64,000 bases of DNA from PALSA-505 sp035308365 (GCA_035308365.1 DATGGU010000105.1:24443-88442), one strand, 5' to 3'; shown: positions 9,011-18,058, counted from the stretch's first letter. Made by a program: numbers and translations. The notes: generated from the sequence alone by a model not told the origin.

Positions 9011-9313
9011 GTACTGCCATCATCGGATGAATACGGGTAAAGCGGACACCACCGCGAGCGGTGCCCCTACTGCTGAGCCAGACCGCGTTGTCCCGTTGTG
9101 GCGGGGGGTCGGCCGGCTTCGTCTGAGCCGTGTCTGGCCGCATAGCCCGCCCTCGCCTCGAACCGGTCTCCCGGGAAATCATCGGATGACCCGAATGCCG
9201 TCTGACGCTAAGACTGGCCATGATCGAATGTCAAGGCGACAGGCTGGGCGAACTCGGGTCAAGATCACGGCATCACCTGATTGAGCTGGGGTGGGGCTCA
9301 ACATGTCCCAACA

Positions 9314-9327
9314 TGTTAACGCTAACA
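9314..9327. promoter_or_regulatory. LacI-type operator-like palindrome
   Basis: TGTTAACGCTAACA is an inverted repeat (TGTTA-N4-TAACA) with the central CG typical of LacI/GalR-family operators. It lies 114 bp upstream of the deoR ATG and partly overlaps a CAACATGT repeat. The regulator seen next door is DeoR-type, so the cognate protein may be encoded elsewhere. Confidence 0.5.
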
Positions 9328-9440
9328 AGTCGCCGTAGAGCAACACTTACGAAACACAATTTAAACGTCGCCATGTAGGCTCACAACAGCCGCGCGGGAC
9401 TGGTGACCCGAAGAGGTGGTTCCCCGGCGGAGGGGGAAGG

Positions 9441-10247
9441 ATGCTGGCCAGGCAGCGGCAGTCGGTCATCCTGCGGACCGTGCGCAGCGACGGCAGCGCA
9501 CGGGTCAGCGACCTCACTCAGAAGCTGGGCGTCTCGGACATGACAATCCGGCGTGACCTGGAGGTTCTGGCCAGGACCGGTCTCATCGAGAAGGTGCACG
9601 GCGGCGCCGTGCTGCCCGGCGTCCCGAGCAGTCACGAGCCCGGCTTCGAGGCGAAGTCGGTCCGGGAGCTGCCGGAGAAGGCGATGATCGCGAAGGCGGC
9701 GGCCCGCCTGGTGATGCCCGGGGCGGCCGTGGCGCTGTCGGCGGGCACGACCACCTATGCGCTGGCCGAGCAGCTGTTCTCGGTGCCCGGCCTCACGGTG
9801 GTGACGAACTCCATGCGGGTGGCCAGCCTGCTGCGCGCCGCACCGGCGGACGGGCCGGACGGTCACGGCTCCGGGCCCGCCTCGGTCGTTCTCACCGGGG
9901 GGGTACGGACGCCCTCGGAGGCACTGGTCGGCCCGATCGCCGACCTGGCCATCCGGTCGCTCCACTTCGACCTGCTGTTCCTCGGCTGCCACGGGATCGA
10001 CCCTTCGGCCGGGCTGACAACGCCGAACCTGGCCGAATCGGAAACCAACCGCGCCTTCGTGCGTTCGGCCCGCCGGGTGATCGTCGTCGCCGACCACACC
10101 AAGTGGGGCATCGTCGGGCTGAGCTCGTTCGCCGACCTGGACGAGGTGGACACCCTGGTCACCGACGAGCAGTTCCCGCCGGAGGCCCGCAGCCAGGTCG
10201 CCGACCGGGTGGGGCAGCTCATCATCGCCGATGCCACCATCGGTTAA
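9441..10247 (+). CDS. DeoR-family transcriptional regulator
   Basis: 268 aa. The N-terminal DeoR winged helix is clear: VSDLTQKLGVSDMTIRRDLEVL with the LIEKVHGGAV signature (residues about 22-60). It is followed by the DeoRC sugar-phosphate sensor domain (AGTTTYALAEQL, NSMRVASLL, LGCHGIDPSAGLTTPN, VVADHTKWG). A strong GGAGGGGGAAGG precedes ATG 9441. It is divergent from the sugar ABC operon and is the obvious candidate for controlling it in response to a phosphorylated sugar; that link is inferred from position. Confidence 0.92.
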   Translation: MLARQRQSVILRTVRSDGSARVSDLTQKLGVSDMTIRRDLEVLARTGLIEKVHGGAVLPGVPSSHEPGFEAKSVRELPEKAMIAKAAARLVMPGAAVALSAGTTTYALAEQLFSVPGLTVVTNSMRVASLLRAAPADGPDGHGSGPASVVLTGGVRTPSEALVGPIADLAIRSLHFDLLFLGCHGIDPSAGLTTPNLAESETNRAFVRSARRVIVVADHTKWGIVGLSSFADLDEVDTLVTDEQFPPEARSQVADRVGQLIIADATIG

Positions 10248-10393
10248 TTGGCCGGTGACTTTCCACCGCCGAATCTTGGTCAATCCTTTACTAGCAGATA
10301 GTTCCGGTATTGCGAAACGTGCGGTGAACCGTAATGAAGTGAAAGTCATAAAACCTGGCCGAGACGGCTTCCTCCGCGGCCGCGAGTTTCCGG

Positions 10394-11557
10394 TCAGGAG
10401 ACGGTGACCTCGGGGGTGCCCGTGGCGCTGGAGCCCTCCTGCAGCTCGGCCAGCTTCATGGCCTCTTCGATCAAGGTCTCCACGATCTGTGACTCGGGCA
10501 CGGTCTTGATGACCTGGCCCTTGACGAAGATCTGGCCCTTGCCGTTGCCCGAGGCCACGCCCAGGTCGGCCTCCCGCGCTTCACCCGGGCCGTTGACCAC
10601 GCAGCCCATCACCGCGACCCGCAGCGGCACCTCCATGCCCTGCAGGCCCGCGGTCACCTGCTCGGCCAGCGTGTACACGTCCACCTGAGCGCGGCCGCAG
10701 GACGGGCAGGACACGATCTCCAGGCCGCGCTCGCGCAGCCCCAGCGCCTCCAGGATCGCGATGCCGACCTTGACCTCCTCGACCGGCGGCGCCGACAGCG
10801 ACACCCGGATCGTGTCCCCGATCCCCTCGGCCAGCAGCGCGCCGAAGGCCACGGCCGACTTGACCGTGCCCTGGAAGGCGGGACCCGCCTCGGTCACGCC
10901 GAGGTGCAGCGGGTAGTCGCACTGCTCGGCCAGCTGCCGGTAAGCGTTGATCATCACCACCGGGTCGTGGTGCTTGACCGAGATCTTGATGTCGGTGAAG
11001 CCGTGTTCCTCGAACAGCGAGCATTCCCACAGCGCCGACTCCACCAGCGCCTCGGCGGTCGCCTTGCCGTACTTGGCCAGCAGCCGCTTGTCCAGCGAGC
11101 CCGCGTTCACACCGATCCGGATCGGCACCCCGGCCGCCGAGGCGGCCTTGGCTATCTCGGCCACCTTGTCGTCGAACGCCTTGATGTTGCCGGGGTTCAC
11201 CCGGACCGCCGCGCAGCCCGCGTCGATCGCGGCGAACACGTACTTCGGCTGGAAGTGGATGTCGGCGATGACCGGGATCTGCGACTTGCGCGCGATCGCC
11301 GGCAGGGCGTCGGCGTCGTCCTGGGACGGGACGGCGACCCTGACGATCTGGCAGCCGGTCGCGGTCAGCTCGGCGATCTGCTGCAGGGTGGCGTTCACGT
11401 CCGCGGTCAGCGTGGTGGTCATCGACTGAACGGAGACGGGCGCGCCGCCGCCCACCGGTACGGCGTGCGGTCCCTTGCCCACCATGATCTGGCGGGACTT
11501 CCTGCGGGTCGCGAGCGGGGTGGGAGGGGTCTGGGGCATGCCAAGATCCACGGTCAT
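10394..11557 (-). CDS. ispG: 4-hydroxy-3-methylbut-2-enyl-diphosphate synthase (IspG/GcpE)
   Basis: 387 aa from ATG 11557. It converts methylerythritol cyclodiphosphate to HMBPP, the penultimate MEP-pathway step, using a [4Fe-4S] cluster. The cluster cysteines are seen in SCPSCGRAQVD and in MGCVVNGPGEA; the TIM-barrel part contains VPVGGGAPVSVQSMTTT and IRIGVNAGSLD. The upstream in-frame extension to 11647 lacks a ribosome site and is not used. It is the third gene of the dxr-rip-ispG cluster, which is standard in actinobacteria. Confidence 0.95.
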   Translation of the reverse strand: MTVDLGMPQTPPTPLATRRKSRQIMVGKGPHAVPVGGGAPVSVQSMTTTLTADVNATLQQIAELTATGCQIVRVAVPSQDDADALPAIARKSQIPVIADIHFQPKYVFAAIDAGCAAVRVNPGNIKAFDDKVAEIAKAASAAGVPIRIGVNAGSLDKRLLAKYGKATAEALVESALWECSLFEEHGFTDIKISVKHHDPVVMINAYRQLAEQCDYPLHLGVTEAGPAFQGTVKSAVAFGALLAEGIGDTIRVSLSAPPVEEVKVGIAILEALGLRERGLEIVSCPSCGRAQVDVYTLAEQVTAGLQGMEVPLRVAVMGCVVNGPGEAREADLGVASGNGKGQIFVKGQVIKTVPESQIVETLIEEAMKLAELQEGSSATGTPEVTVS

Positions 11558-11695
11558 GATGCCGGTCGCCTCACTGTGTTGAATTCGAAATTTCGGGTTC
11601 GTCAAAGGACTCGCTTCGGTTGCTGCGGTCGCCGCTCGCACCGCCACTCGGACAGGCCCACGGGCCTGCCCTCGCTAGCCGGTTCTGACGAACCC

Positions 11696-12904
11696 TCATT
11701 GGAGAATGTTTATCGGATTGACGATGTCCGCCATGATCAGGAGCAATGAGAAGCCGATCAGCAAGGCGAACACGCCAAGACTCACGGGTATCAGCTTAGT
11801 CATGTCGACCAGGCCGGGGTCTGGCCTCCCGCGCAGCCTGGCCAGCCACGCCCGCAGCCGTTCGTAGAGCACGACAGCGACGTGCCCGCCATCGAGCGGC
11901 AGGAGTGGCAGCAGGTTCATCAGCCCGATGAAGATGTTCACCGAAATGATGATCAGCAGGACCAGCGACGCCTTGGGCTGCCATCCGATCTTGGCCGACA
12001 CCACCTGCCCGGTGATCTCGCCGACCCCGATAACGCTGGTGACCTGGCCGCCCGAGGTTGAAGCCCGGTTCTTGGCGAACAGGTGCGAGACCGCGCTGGG
12101 CAGGCTGCGGATCACGTCCACGGTGCCGGTCACCGCCTGGCCGAACATGGATCCGGCGTAGCTGACCGCTCGCAACGGGCTGGCGCGCTGGTAGATCTCC
12201 GCCTGGGCGACCCCGACGAAGGCGATGTCCTGGCCGGCCTTGCCGTTGGAGCCGATGCTCCGCGTCTTGGCCAGCGTGACGTCTTTGCTGACCTGCCTGC
12301 CGTCATGCTGGATGGTGACCGCCACCCGGCTGCCGGGCTTCTGGTGCCGGATCGCGGTGGTGAACTGGTTCCAGGTGTGCACCGGCTGGCCGGCGAAGGC
12401 CACGATCGTGTCGCCGGGCTGCAGGCCGATCTGGGCGGCCGGCGAGGGTGCTTCGCCCGAGGCGCAGCCGGACTCGTCCGTCTTGGGGACGCACTTCACG
12501 ACGGTGCCGACCGTGGTCGTGTTGGCGTTGGCGATACCCACCGCCATCGGCACGATCAGCAGCAGGAAGAAGGCCAGTGCGAAGTGCATGAACGAGCCGG
12601 CCACCAGCACGATCACCCGCTGCCAGCCCGGCTTCACCCGGAATGACCGCGGCTCGTCGGCGGGATCCACGTCGTCCATCGAGGTCATGCCGACGATCTT
12701 CACGAACCCGCCGGCCGGGATGCCCTTGACGCCGTATTCAGTCTCGCCCCGCTTGCGCGACCACAGGGTCGGGCCGAAGCCCAGGAAGAACTGGGTCGCC
12801 TTCATACCGAACTTCTTGGCGGTCGCGAAGTGCCCGAACTCGTGCAGCATGACCGAGATGGACAAGGCGACGATGAAGATGACCCAGCCGAGCAGCACGC
12901 TCAT
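11696..12904 (-). CDS. Site-2 intramembrane metalloprotease (RseP/Rip1-type, M50)
   Basis: 402 aa. The zinc site HEFGH (residues 21-25) sits in the first membrane helix and the third ligand lies in PLLPLDGGH near residue 340. A PDZ domain lies between them (LQPGDTIVAFAGQPVHTWNQF). Family members cut membrane-embedded anti-sigma factors after a first cleavage. It sits between dxr (37 bp upstream) and ispG, the usual actinobacterial arrangement, although the protease has no direct role in isoprenoid synthesis. A short hairpin (11653-11668) lies just after its stop. Confidence 0.93.
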   Translation of the reverse strand: MSVLLGWVIFIVALSISVMLHEFGHFATAKKFGMKATQFFLGFGPTLWSRKRGETEYGVKGIPAGGFVKIVGMTSMDDVDPADEPRSFRVKPGWQRVIVLVAGSFMHFALAFFLLLIVPMAVGIANANTTTVGTVVKCVPKTDESGCASGEAPSPAAQIGLQPGDTIVAFAGQPVHTWNQFTTAIRHQKPGSRVAVTIQHDGRQVSKDVTLAKTRSIGSNGKAGQDIAFVGVAQAEIYQRASPLRAVSYAGSMFGQAVTGTVDVIRSLPSAVSHLFAKNRASTSGGQVTSVIGVGEITGQVVSAKIGWQPKASLVLLIIISVNIFIGLMNLLPLLPLDGGHVAVVLYERLRAWLARLRGRPDPGLVDMTKLIPVSLGVFALLIGFSLLLIMADIVNPINILQ

Positions 12905-12941
12905 CCGGCGGCTTCTCCCTCCGCTAGACCCGCCCGCCCGG

Positions 12942-14156
12942 TCAGGTTCTGGTCAGTTCCCGTGCCCGCACCCGTGCCCAGCGGTCAGCGTCCAGCACGT
13001 CCTCCAGGCTGACCGTCCCCCGCCCGGCGCCGTCATGTTCCGAGATTACCCGCATCACGGTGTCCACTATCCCGGGGAACGAGATGCTGCCCGCCAGAAA
13101 GGCCGCGACACATTCCTCGTTGGCCGCGTTGTACACCGCGGGGCTGGTGCCGCCCGCGGCGCCCACCTGCCGGGCCAGCGCGACAGCCGGGAAGGCTTCC
13201 TCGTCCAGCGGGCCGAACGTCCAGGTGTGCGCCGTGGTCCAGTCGACCGCGGGGGCCGCGTCGGCCACCCGGTCCGGCCAGGCCAGCGCGAGCGCGATCG
13301 GTATCCGCATGTCCGGCGGGCTGGCCTGGGCGAGTGTGGACCCGTCGGTGAACTCCACCATCGAGTGGATGACCGACTGCGGGTGCACGACGACGCCGAG
13401 CCGGCCGAACGGCACGCCGAACAGCAGGTGCGCCTCGATCAGTTCCAGGCCCTTGTTGACCAGGGTGGCGCAGTTCACCGTGATGACCGGGCCCATCTTC
13501 CAGGTGGGATGGGCGAGCGCCTGCTCCGGGGTCACATCGGCCAGTTCGGCCCGGCTGCGGCCGCGGAACGGCCCGCCGCTGGCGGTCAGCACCAGGCGCC
13601 GTACTTCCTCGGCCCGGCCGCCGCGCAGGCACTGCGCGATCGCCGAGTGCTCGGAGTCGACCGGGACGATCTGCCCTGGCTTGGCCCGCTCGGCCACCAG
13701 CGGCCCGCCGATGATCAGCGACTCCTTGTTCGCCAGCGCGAGCGTGCGGCCGGCGTCCAGGCAGGCCAGGGTGGCGGACAGCCCGGCCGCGCCGGTCACG
13801 GCGTTGAGCACGACGTCGCAGGGCCAGCCGGCGATCTCGGCCATCGCGTCCGGCCCGGCCAGCACGCTGGGCAGCCTGGGGGCGGCGCCACCACCCTCAG
13901 CCGCGGCGCGGCCGGCCGCGGTCCGCAGGGCGGCCTGGACGTTGCCCGCCGCGGCATCGCTGGCCACGGCGACGACATCCACGCCGAACTCGATCGCCTG
14001 GGCGGCGAGCAGGTCCGGGTTTCCTCCGCCCGCGGCCACCCCGGCAATCCGGAACCTGTCCGGGTTGCGCCTGATCACGTCGGCGGCCTGGGTACCGATG
14101 GAACCGGTCGAGCCGAGAATCACGATCTCGCGCCGGCCAGCCTGGGCAGCATCCAT
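12942..14156 (-). CDS. dxr: 1-deoxy-D-xylulose-5-phosphate reductoisomerase (Dxr/IspC)
   Basis: 404 aa. It rearranges and reduces DXP to MEP with NADPH, the first committed MEP step. The NADPH loop ILGSTGSIGTQ (13-23), NKESLIIGG, VDSEHSAIAQCL and TASGGPFRG motifs and the C-terminal AANEECVAAFL segment are all present and complete. ATG 14156 has GGGAGAATGGGTCA before it. First gene of the cluster with rip and ispG. Confidence 0.96.
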   Translation of the reverse strand: MDAAQAGRREIVILGSTGSIGTQAADVIRRNPDRFRIAGVAAGGGNPDLLAAQAIEFGVDVVAVASDAAAGNVQAALRTAAGRAAAEGGGAAPRLPSVLAGPDAMAEIAGWPCDVVLNAVTGAAGLSATLACLDAGRTLALANKESLIIGGPLVAERAKPGQIVPVDSEHSAIAQCLRGGRAEEVRRLVLTASGGPFRGRSRAELADVTPEQALAHPTWKMGPVITVNCATLVNKGLELIEAHLLFGVPFGRLGVVVHPQSVIHSMVEFTDGSTLAQASPPDMRIPIALALAWPDRVADAAPAVDWTTAHTWTFGPLDEEAFPAVALARQVGAAGGTSPAVYNAANEECVAAFLAGSISFPGIVDTVMRVISEHDGAGRGTVSLEDVLDADRWARVRARELTRT

Positions 14157-14189
14157 TGACCCATTCTCCCGGATGCGTGCCCGGATCGG

Positions 14190-14548
14190 GTAACCAGTGC
14201 TGGCTAACCACCGCCAATTTGATAGCCGAGAGTAGTTTGGGCGCCCAGCCGGCTCAGGAGACCGTGTTCGGGTACCCGGCCGACGCGCCCTACAACGGCC
14301 AGCAGCTCTACTACTGCAGCGGAACGGTCAGCCCCGGCCCCTACCAGACCGCCGACAACGGCCTGACCTGTGCCATGACCGAGGGCTCCAGCGGCGGCCC
14401 CTGGCTGGCCGGATTCAACCCGGCCACCGGCACGGGCACGATCACGTCGGTGAGCAGCTTCAAATACAGCACCGACGCCCAGGTCCTGTACGGGACCCCG
14501 TTCGGCTCCGTCGCCCAGTCCCTCTACACGGCCGCGCAGAACGCCTAA
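14190..14548 (+). pseudogene. C-terminal fragment of a trypsin-like secreted serine protease
   Basis: About 115 codons carrying the catalytic-serine region TEGSSGGPWLAGF and a preceding YYCSGTVSPGPY segment, as in actinobacterial S1-type peptidases. The half with the catalytic His and Asp and the signal peptide is missing; upstream sequence is already the divergent dxr start region and the only in-frame start (TTG 14156) is implausible. The stop overlaps the stop of the converging methyltransferase gene. It is best read as a truncated remnant. Confidence 0.6.
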
Positions 14549-15831
14549 CCGGCCGTCACCGCGGCCGGCCGCGGCTCCCAGTCCGGGCGCAGTGGCATGC
14601 CGGAGACGCCACCCGCCGCCAGCTTGACGCACAGCACCTGGTGCAGCTGGATCTGGTTGCGCTCGAAACCGAGCCGGGAGCCGGCCATGTAAAGCCGCCA
14701 CACCCGGGCCGTGCCCTGGCCGACCTCGGCAACCGCCTCGTCGTAGTGCGCGTCCAGGTTGGCGCACCAGGCGGCCAGCGTCTTGGCGTAGTGCTCGCGC
14801 AGGTTCTCCTCGTGCCGCACCTCGAAGCCGGTGTCGTGCATCCGCGAGATCAGGTAGCCGGGCCCCTCCAGCTCGCCGTCGGGGAACACGTAGCGGTTGA
14901 TGAAACCGGTGCGGTTGCGGCTGGACCCCAGGTTGTCCGGCCGGGTGATGCAGTGGTTGAGCAGCCGTCCGCCGGGCTTGAGCTTGCCGTACAGGAAGCC
15001 GAAGTACGCGGGCAGGTTCGCCTTGCCGATGTGCTCGGTCAGCCCGATCGAGCTCACCGCGTCGAACCCGGTCTCGGTCACGTCCCGGTAGTCCAGGTGG
15101 CGCACCTCGGCCAGCCTGCCCAGCCCGGCCTCGGCGATGGCCTTCTGCGCCCATTCGGCCTGCTGCCGGGACAGCGTCACGCCCAGCGCCTGCACGCCGT
15201 ACTCCCTGGCCGCGTGCATGACCATGCCGCCCCAGCCGCAGCCGACGTCCAGCAGCCGCATCCCTTCCCGCAGCCCGAGCTTGCGTGCGACCAGGTCGAA
15301 CTTGTTGGCCTGCGCTTCCTCCAGGGTGGCGTCCTCGCGCGGGTAGCAGGCGCAGGTGTAGGCCATCGACGGCCCGAGCACCCACTCGTAGAACGTGTTC
15401 GACACGTCATAGTGGTGGGAGATGGCGGTCGCGTCGCGATTCTTGGAGTGCAGCCGTCCGACCGCCGCCCACCGGCTGTTCACCCGCACCTCCTGCGGGG
15501 GCGGCGGGATCCGGGGGAACACCACCTTGGCGCCGCCCAGGGCCTTCAGCAGGCGGAGCCGTTCGGTGAGGTCAAAGTTCATGTTCTGGGCGCCGCTCAT
15601 CCGGACGAGGGCTGTATACATGTCGCCGTCGACATCGAGATGGCCGGACACGAAGGCGCGGGCCAGGCCCAGGGCGCCGGGAGCCTGAGCCAGGTAGGAC
15701 ACGGCCACCGGGGAGCGGACGGTGACCCGGACCGGGGCATCAGGGGCGCCAGCGATGCTTCCGTCGAAGGCCCGGAACTCCACCGGAGCGTCCGGCCCCA
15801 CGAATTCCTCGAATACCTCGGCAAGCGCCAT
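14545..15831 (-). CDS. SAM-dependent fatty-acyl-lipid methyltransferase of the CFA synthase family (BfaB/TmsB-like)
   Basis: 428 aa. CFA-synthase marks are ISHHYDVSNTFYEW (137-150), MAYTCACY (156-163), the SAM loop LLDVGCGWGGM (193-203) and SIGLTEHIG. The family adds a one-carbon unit to the double bond of phospholipid acyl chains. Its neighbour 15956-17404 is an FAD reductase. This pair matches the actinobacterial loci that methylenate oleoyl chains and reduce them to 10-methyl (tuberculostearic) acids, so BfaB/TmsB function is inferred rather than plain cyclopropanation. Confidence 0.85.
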   Translation of the reverse strand: MALAEVFEEFVGPDAPVEFRAFDGSIAGAPDAPVRVTVRSPVAVSYLAQAPGALGLARAFVSGHLDVDGDMYTALVRMSGAQNMNFDLTERLRLLKALGGAKVVFPRIPPPPQEVRVNSRWAAVGRLHSKNRDATAISHHYDVSNTFYEWVLGPSMAYTCACYPREDATLEEAQANKFDLVARKLGLREGMRLLDVGCGWGGMVMHAAREYGVQALGVTLSRQQAEWAQKAIAEAGLGRLAEVRHLDYRDVTETGFDAVSSIGLTEHIGKANLPAYFGFLYGKLKPGGRLLNHCITRPDNLGSSRNRTGFINRYVFPDGELEGPGYLISRMHDTGFEVRHEENLREHYAKTLAAWCANLDAHYDEAVAEVGQGTARVWRLYMAGSRLGFERNQIQLHQVLCVKLAAGGVSGMPLRPDWEPRPAAVTAG

Positions 15832-15844
15832 GCCCGCCCCACCT

Positions 15845-15959
15845 CCTGTCGAGCCGGTTTCCCTCAGCCTGTCGAGCCGGTTGCCGTCAGCCTGTCGAGC
15901 CGGTTTCCCTCAGCCTGTCGAGCCGGTTTCCGTCAGCCTGTCGAGCCGGTTTCCGTCAG
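15845..15959. repeat. 23-bp tandem repeat, five units
   Basis: Five head-to-tail copies of CCTGTCGAGCCGGTTTCC plus CTCAG or GTCAG (units start at 15845, 15868, 15891, 15914 and 15937). Differences are limited to two positions. The array fills almost the whole gap between the FAD reductase and the methyltransferase, and its last unit supplies the reductase stop codon. There are no spacers, so it is not a CRISPR. Confidence 0.95.
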
Positions 15960-17404
15960 CGTCCGCGGACGCACTTCTCGTACAGCCCGGCCAGCCGGGC
16001 ATCTCCGTCGTATTCCCGTTTGAGCTCGGCGTAAGCAGGCCCGTTGTAGTGCCGCCAGAACTCGTCCTCGGAGTAGAACGAGGTCGAGTACAGGCCCTTG
16101 TGGCCGCCGAGCTCGGCCACCTGCTCCTCGATCAGCCTGTTGTAGTACCCATCGGTGCGCCCCGGCGGCAGCGGCACGGTGCCCCAGAAGCCGATGTTCA
16201 CGTAGACCTCGCCCGGCCGCAGCGGGTACAGCGGCCACGGCTGGTCGCTGCGCAGCCGCAGCGGGCACAGCCAGACCGGGCTCATGCCGACCTTCCCGGC
16301 GAAGAACGCGAGGAACTCCGCCGCCCGGGCCAGCGGGATCTCGACATCCTGGATGACCGCCTCGCTCTGTGGCCGTCCGCGCCGGGCATCCAGCGCGCTG
16401 GTCAGGCCCTTGGCCCGGTCGAACGCGACCAGCCTGCGGTACACGTCCGAGCGCCGGTAACGCCTGGGCCACAGCCGCCGGACCACCGGATGCTGCACCC
16501 CGAACGGCCGCGAGCACCAGAACCAGTCCGTGTCCCACCGCCACAGGTAGTCGCGGATGGACAGGAAGTCCTCCCGCGGTCCGCGGATCGACTTGTAGTA
16601 CACCTGCTGGCCGGTGTAGTCGCTGCGCCAGGGCGCGCTGTCGCTGAAGGCGCCGACGGTGAGGTACAGCTCGCCCGGGCCGAACACGGTGCCGTCCACG
16701 AAGTCGGCCCGGTGCCCCTGGTACATGCCGCCGGCCGCGATCTCCCCGGCCGCCGCCATGCACGCGTCCGCCGTATCGAACCTGAAGTGCCGCAGGTGCA
16801 CGAACGGCTTGACCGGCTCCAGCTCGATGGTCAGCGACAGCGCATAACCCAGCGTGCCGTAGGAGTTCGGGAACCCGCGGAACAGGGCAGCGTGCTCGTT
16901 GTCCGCGGTCGCCGTGACCACCCGCCCGTCGCCGGTGAGAATCTCGATGGCGGTGACCGACTCGTGCGGCAGCCCGTTGCGCAGCGACGTCGACTCGACC
17001 CCGAGCCCGGTCACCGCGCCGCCCAGCGTGATCGTCTTCAGCTCGGGCACCACCAGCGGCATCAGCCCGTGCCGCAGGGTGGCATCGGCCAGATCTTCAT
17101 AGGTCGTCATCCCGCCGGCGACCGCTGTCCGCGCGTGCGGGTCTACGGAAAGAACTTTGGCGAACGGTGCCCCATCAAGCCGCCCGCTGGCTGCTGATGC
17201 GACCGCGCCCCGGCCTCGCTGCCGCTTGACCGGCTCCCTGAACCGGAACAGGTTCGACGTGTTCTTCGCCAGCCGCACCGGCGTCCCCGCCGGTATCGCC
17301 GCGTACGCCCGCCTCAGTTCCCCGACCGCGGCCTGGTGCACCCGCATCGGCGCCTGGTCAACTGCTGCCCCAGGGTGGGGGTCCGGCGGGAAGAGCGCCG
17401 TCAC
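15956..17404 (-). CDS. FAD-binding oxidoreductase, DHCR24/BfaA (TmsA)-like
   Basis: 482 aa from GTG 17404, which has GGAGG 4 nt upstream; the longer upstream frame has no ribosome site. The N-terminal FAD_binding_4 (PCMH-type) domain shows VRLAKNTSNLFRFRE, VDPHARTAVAGGMTTYEDL and TLGGAVTGLGVESTSLRNGL, followed by a long C-terminal domain typical of DWARF1/DHCR24-like reductases. With the adjacent CFA-type methyltransferase it probably reduces a 10-methylene intermediate to a 10-methyl fatty acyl chain. The FAD reductase is upstream of the methyltransferase; only the 23-bp array separates them. Confidence 0.85.
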   Translation of the reverse strand: MTALFPPDPHPGAAVDQAPMRVHQAAVGELRRAYAAIPAGTPVRLAKNTSNLFRFREPVKRQRGRGAVASAASGRLDGAPFAKVLSVDPHARTAVAGGMTTYEDLADATLRHGLMPLVVPELKTITLGGAVTGLGVESTSLRNGLPHESVTAIEILTGDGRVVTATADNEHAALFRGFPNSYGTLGYALSLTIELEPVKPFVHLRHFRFDTADACMAAAGEIAAGGMYQGHRADFVDGTVFGPGELYLTVGAFSDSAPWRSDYTGQQVYYKSIRGPREDFLSIRDYLWRWDTDWFWCSRPFGVQHPVVRRLWPRRYRRSDVYRRLVAFDRAKGLTSALDARRGRPQSEAVIQDVEIPLARAAEFLAFFAGKVGMSPVWLCPLRLRSDQPWPLYPLRPGEVYVNIGFWGTVPLPPGRTDGYYNRLIEEQVAELGGHKGLYSTSFYSEDEFWRHYNGPAYAELKREYDGDARLAGLYEKCVRGR

Positions 17405-17485
17405 ATGACCTCCTGGTGGTTGCCGGTTTGGGCCGGGCGCCGGCCGCGTCGTTGCGGCCCTGACCTGCCTGGAAGAATCGGGACC

Positions 17486-18058
17486 ATGGGCAAGGTCTAT
17501 ACCGGACTGGATGAACGACTCAGGCAGTTTATCTCGGCTCAGCCCGTGTTCTTCGTGGCCACGGCCCCATCGGGCACCGGTGGCCACGTCAACGTCTCCC
17601 CCAAGGGCTACCGCGACACCTTCGCGATCCTCGGCCCGCACACCGTGGCCTACCTGGATCTCACCGGCAGCGGTGCCGAAACGATCGCCCACCTCCGTCA
17701 AAACGGCCGCATCACGATCATGTTCTGTTCCTTCACCACCCAGCCCAAGATCCTCCGCCTCCACGGCACCGGCCGCGTCACCCTCCCCACCGATCCCGGC
17801 TGGCCAGCTCTGTGCGGTTACTTCCCCGCCACCGCGGGCGGCGCCGGCCAGGTCGGCACGGCCAACCGCCGCGCCATCATCCTGGTCACCCTCGACCGCA
17901 TCGCCGACTCCTGCGGCTACGCCGTCCCCGTCATGGAACTGGCAGAAGAACGCGACCTGCTCACCCAGTGGGCGAGCCGCAAGACCCCCGCCGAACTGGA
18001 CACCTACCGAGCCGAACGCAACGCCACCAGCATCGACGGCATCCCCGCGCTAAGCTGA
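17486..18058 (+). CDS. Pyridoxamine 5'-phosphate oxidase-family FMN/F420-binding protein
   Basis: 190 aa. A split-barrel flavin fold is indicated by FFVATAPSGTGGHVNVSPKG near residue 23, VAYLDLTGSGAETIAHLRQNGRITIMF and KILRLHGTGRV. The family contains general FMN- or F420-dependent reductases; substrate unknown. ATG 17486 was chosen (GGAAG about 10 nt upstream) rather than the earlier in-frame start at 17336, which would run through the divergent reductase start. Confidence 0.8.
   Translation: MGKVYTGLDERLRQFISAQPVFFVATAPSGTGGHVNVSPKGYRDTFAILGPHTVAYLDLTGSGAETIAHLRQNGRITIMFCSFTTQPKILRLHGTGRVTLPTDPGWPALCGYFPATAGGAGQVGTANRRAIILVTLDRIADSCGYAVPVMELAEERDLLTQWASRKTPAELDTYRAERNATSIDGIPALS

Larger units (their letters stand above)
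8848..9440. promoter_or_regulatory. Divergent control region between the sugar ABC operon and the DeoR gene
   Basis: 593 bp without a gene. It holds the 5' leader of the ABC operon with a 30-bp tandem array (8921-9010), a pair of CAACATGT direct repeats (9299-9306 and 9309-9316), a LacI-type palindrome (9314-9327) and an A/T-richer stretch (about 9340-9385) suited to the deoR promoter. Open reading frames through the array are low-complexity and not believed. Confidence 0.6.

Noticed and set aside
8844..9221. Protein with a 10-residue repeat on the minus strand
   Set aside because: The 30-bp repeat keeps frame by its length; the product is low-complexity, lies in a regulatory gap and lacks a good start.
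12225..14159. 644-codon plus-strand frame
   Set aside because: Runs antisense through rip and dxr; no ribosome site or domain.
15845..15959. CRISPR array
   Set aside because: Units are contiguous with no spacers and no cas genes are in the window.
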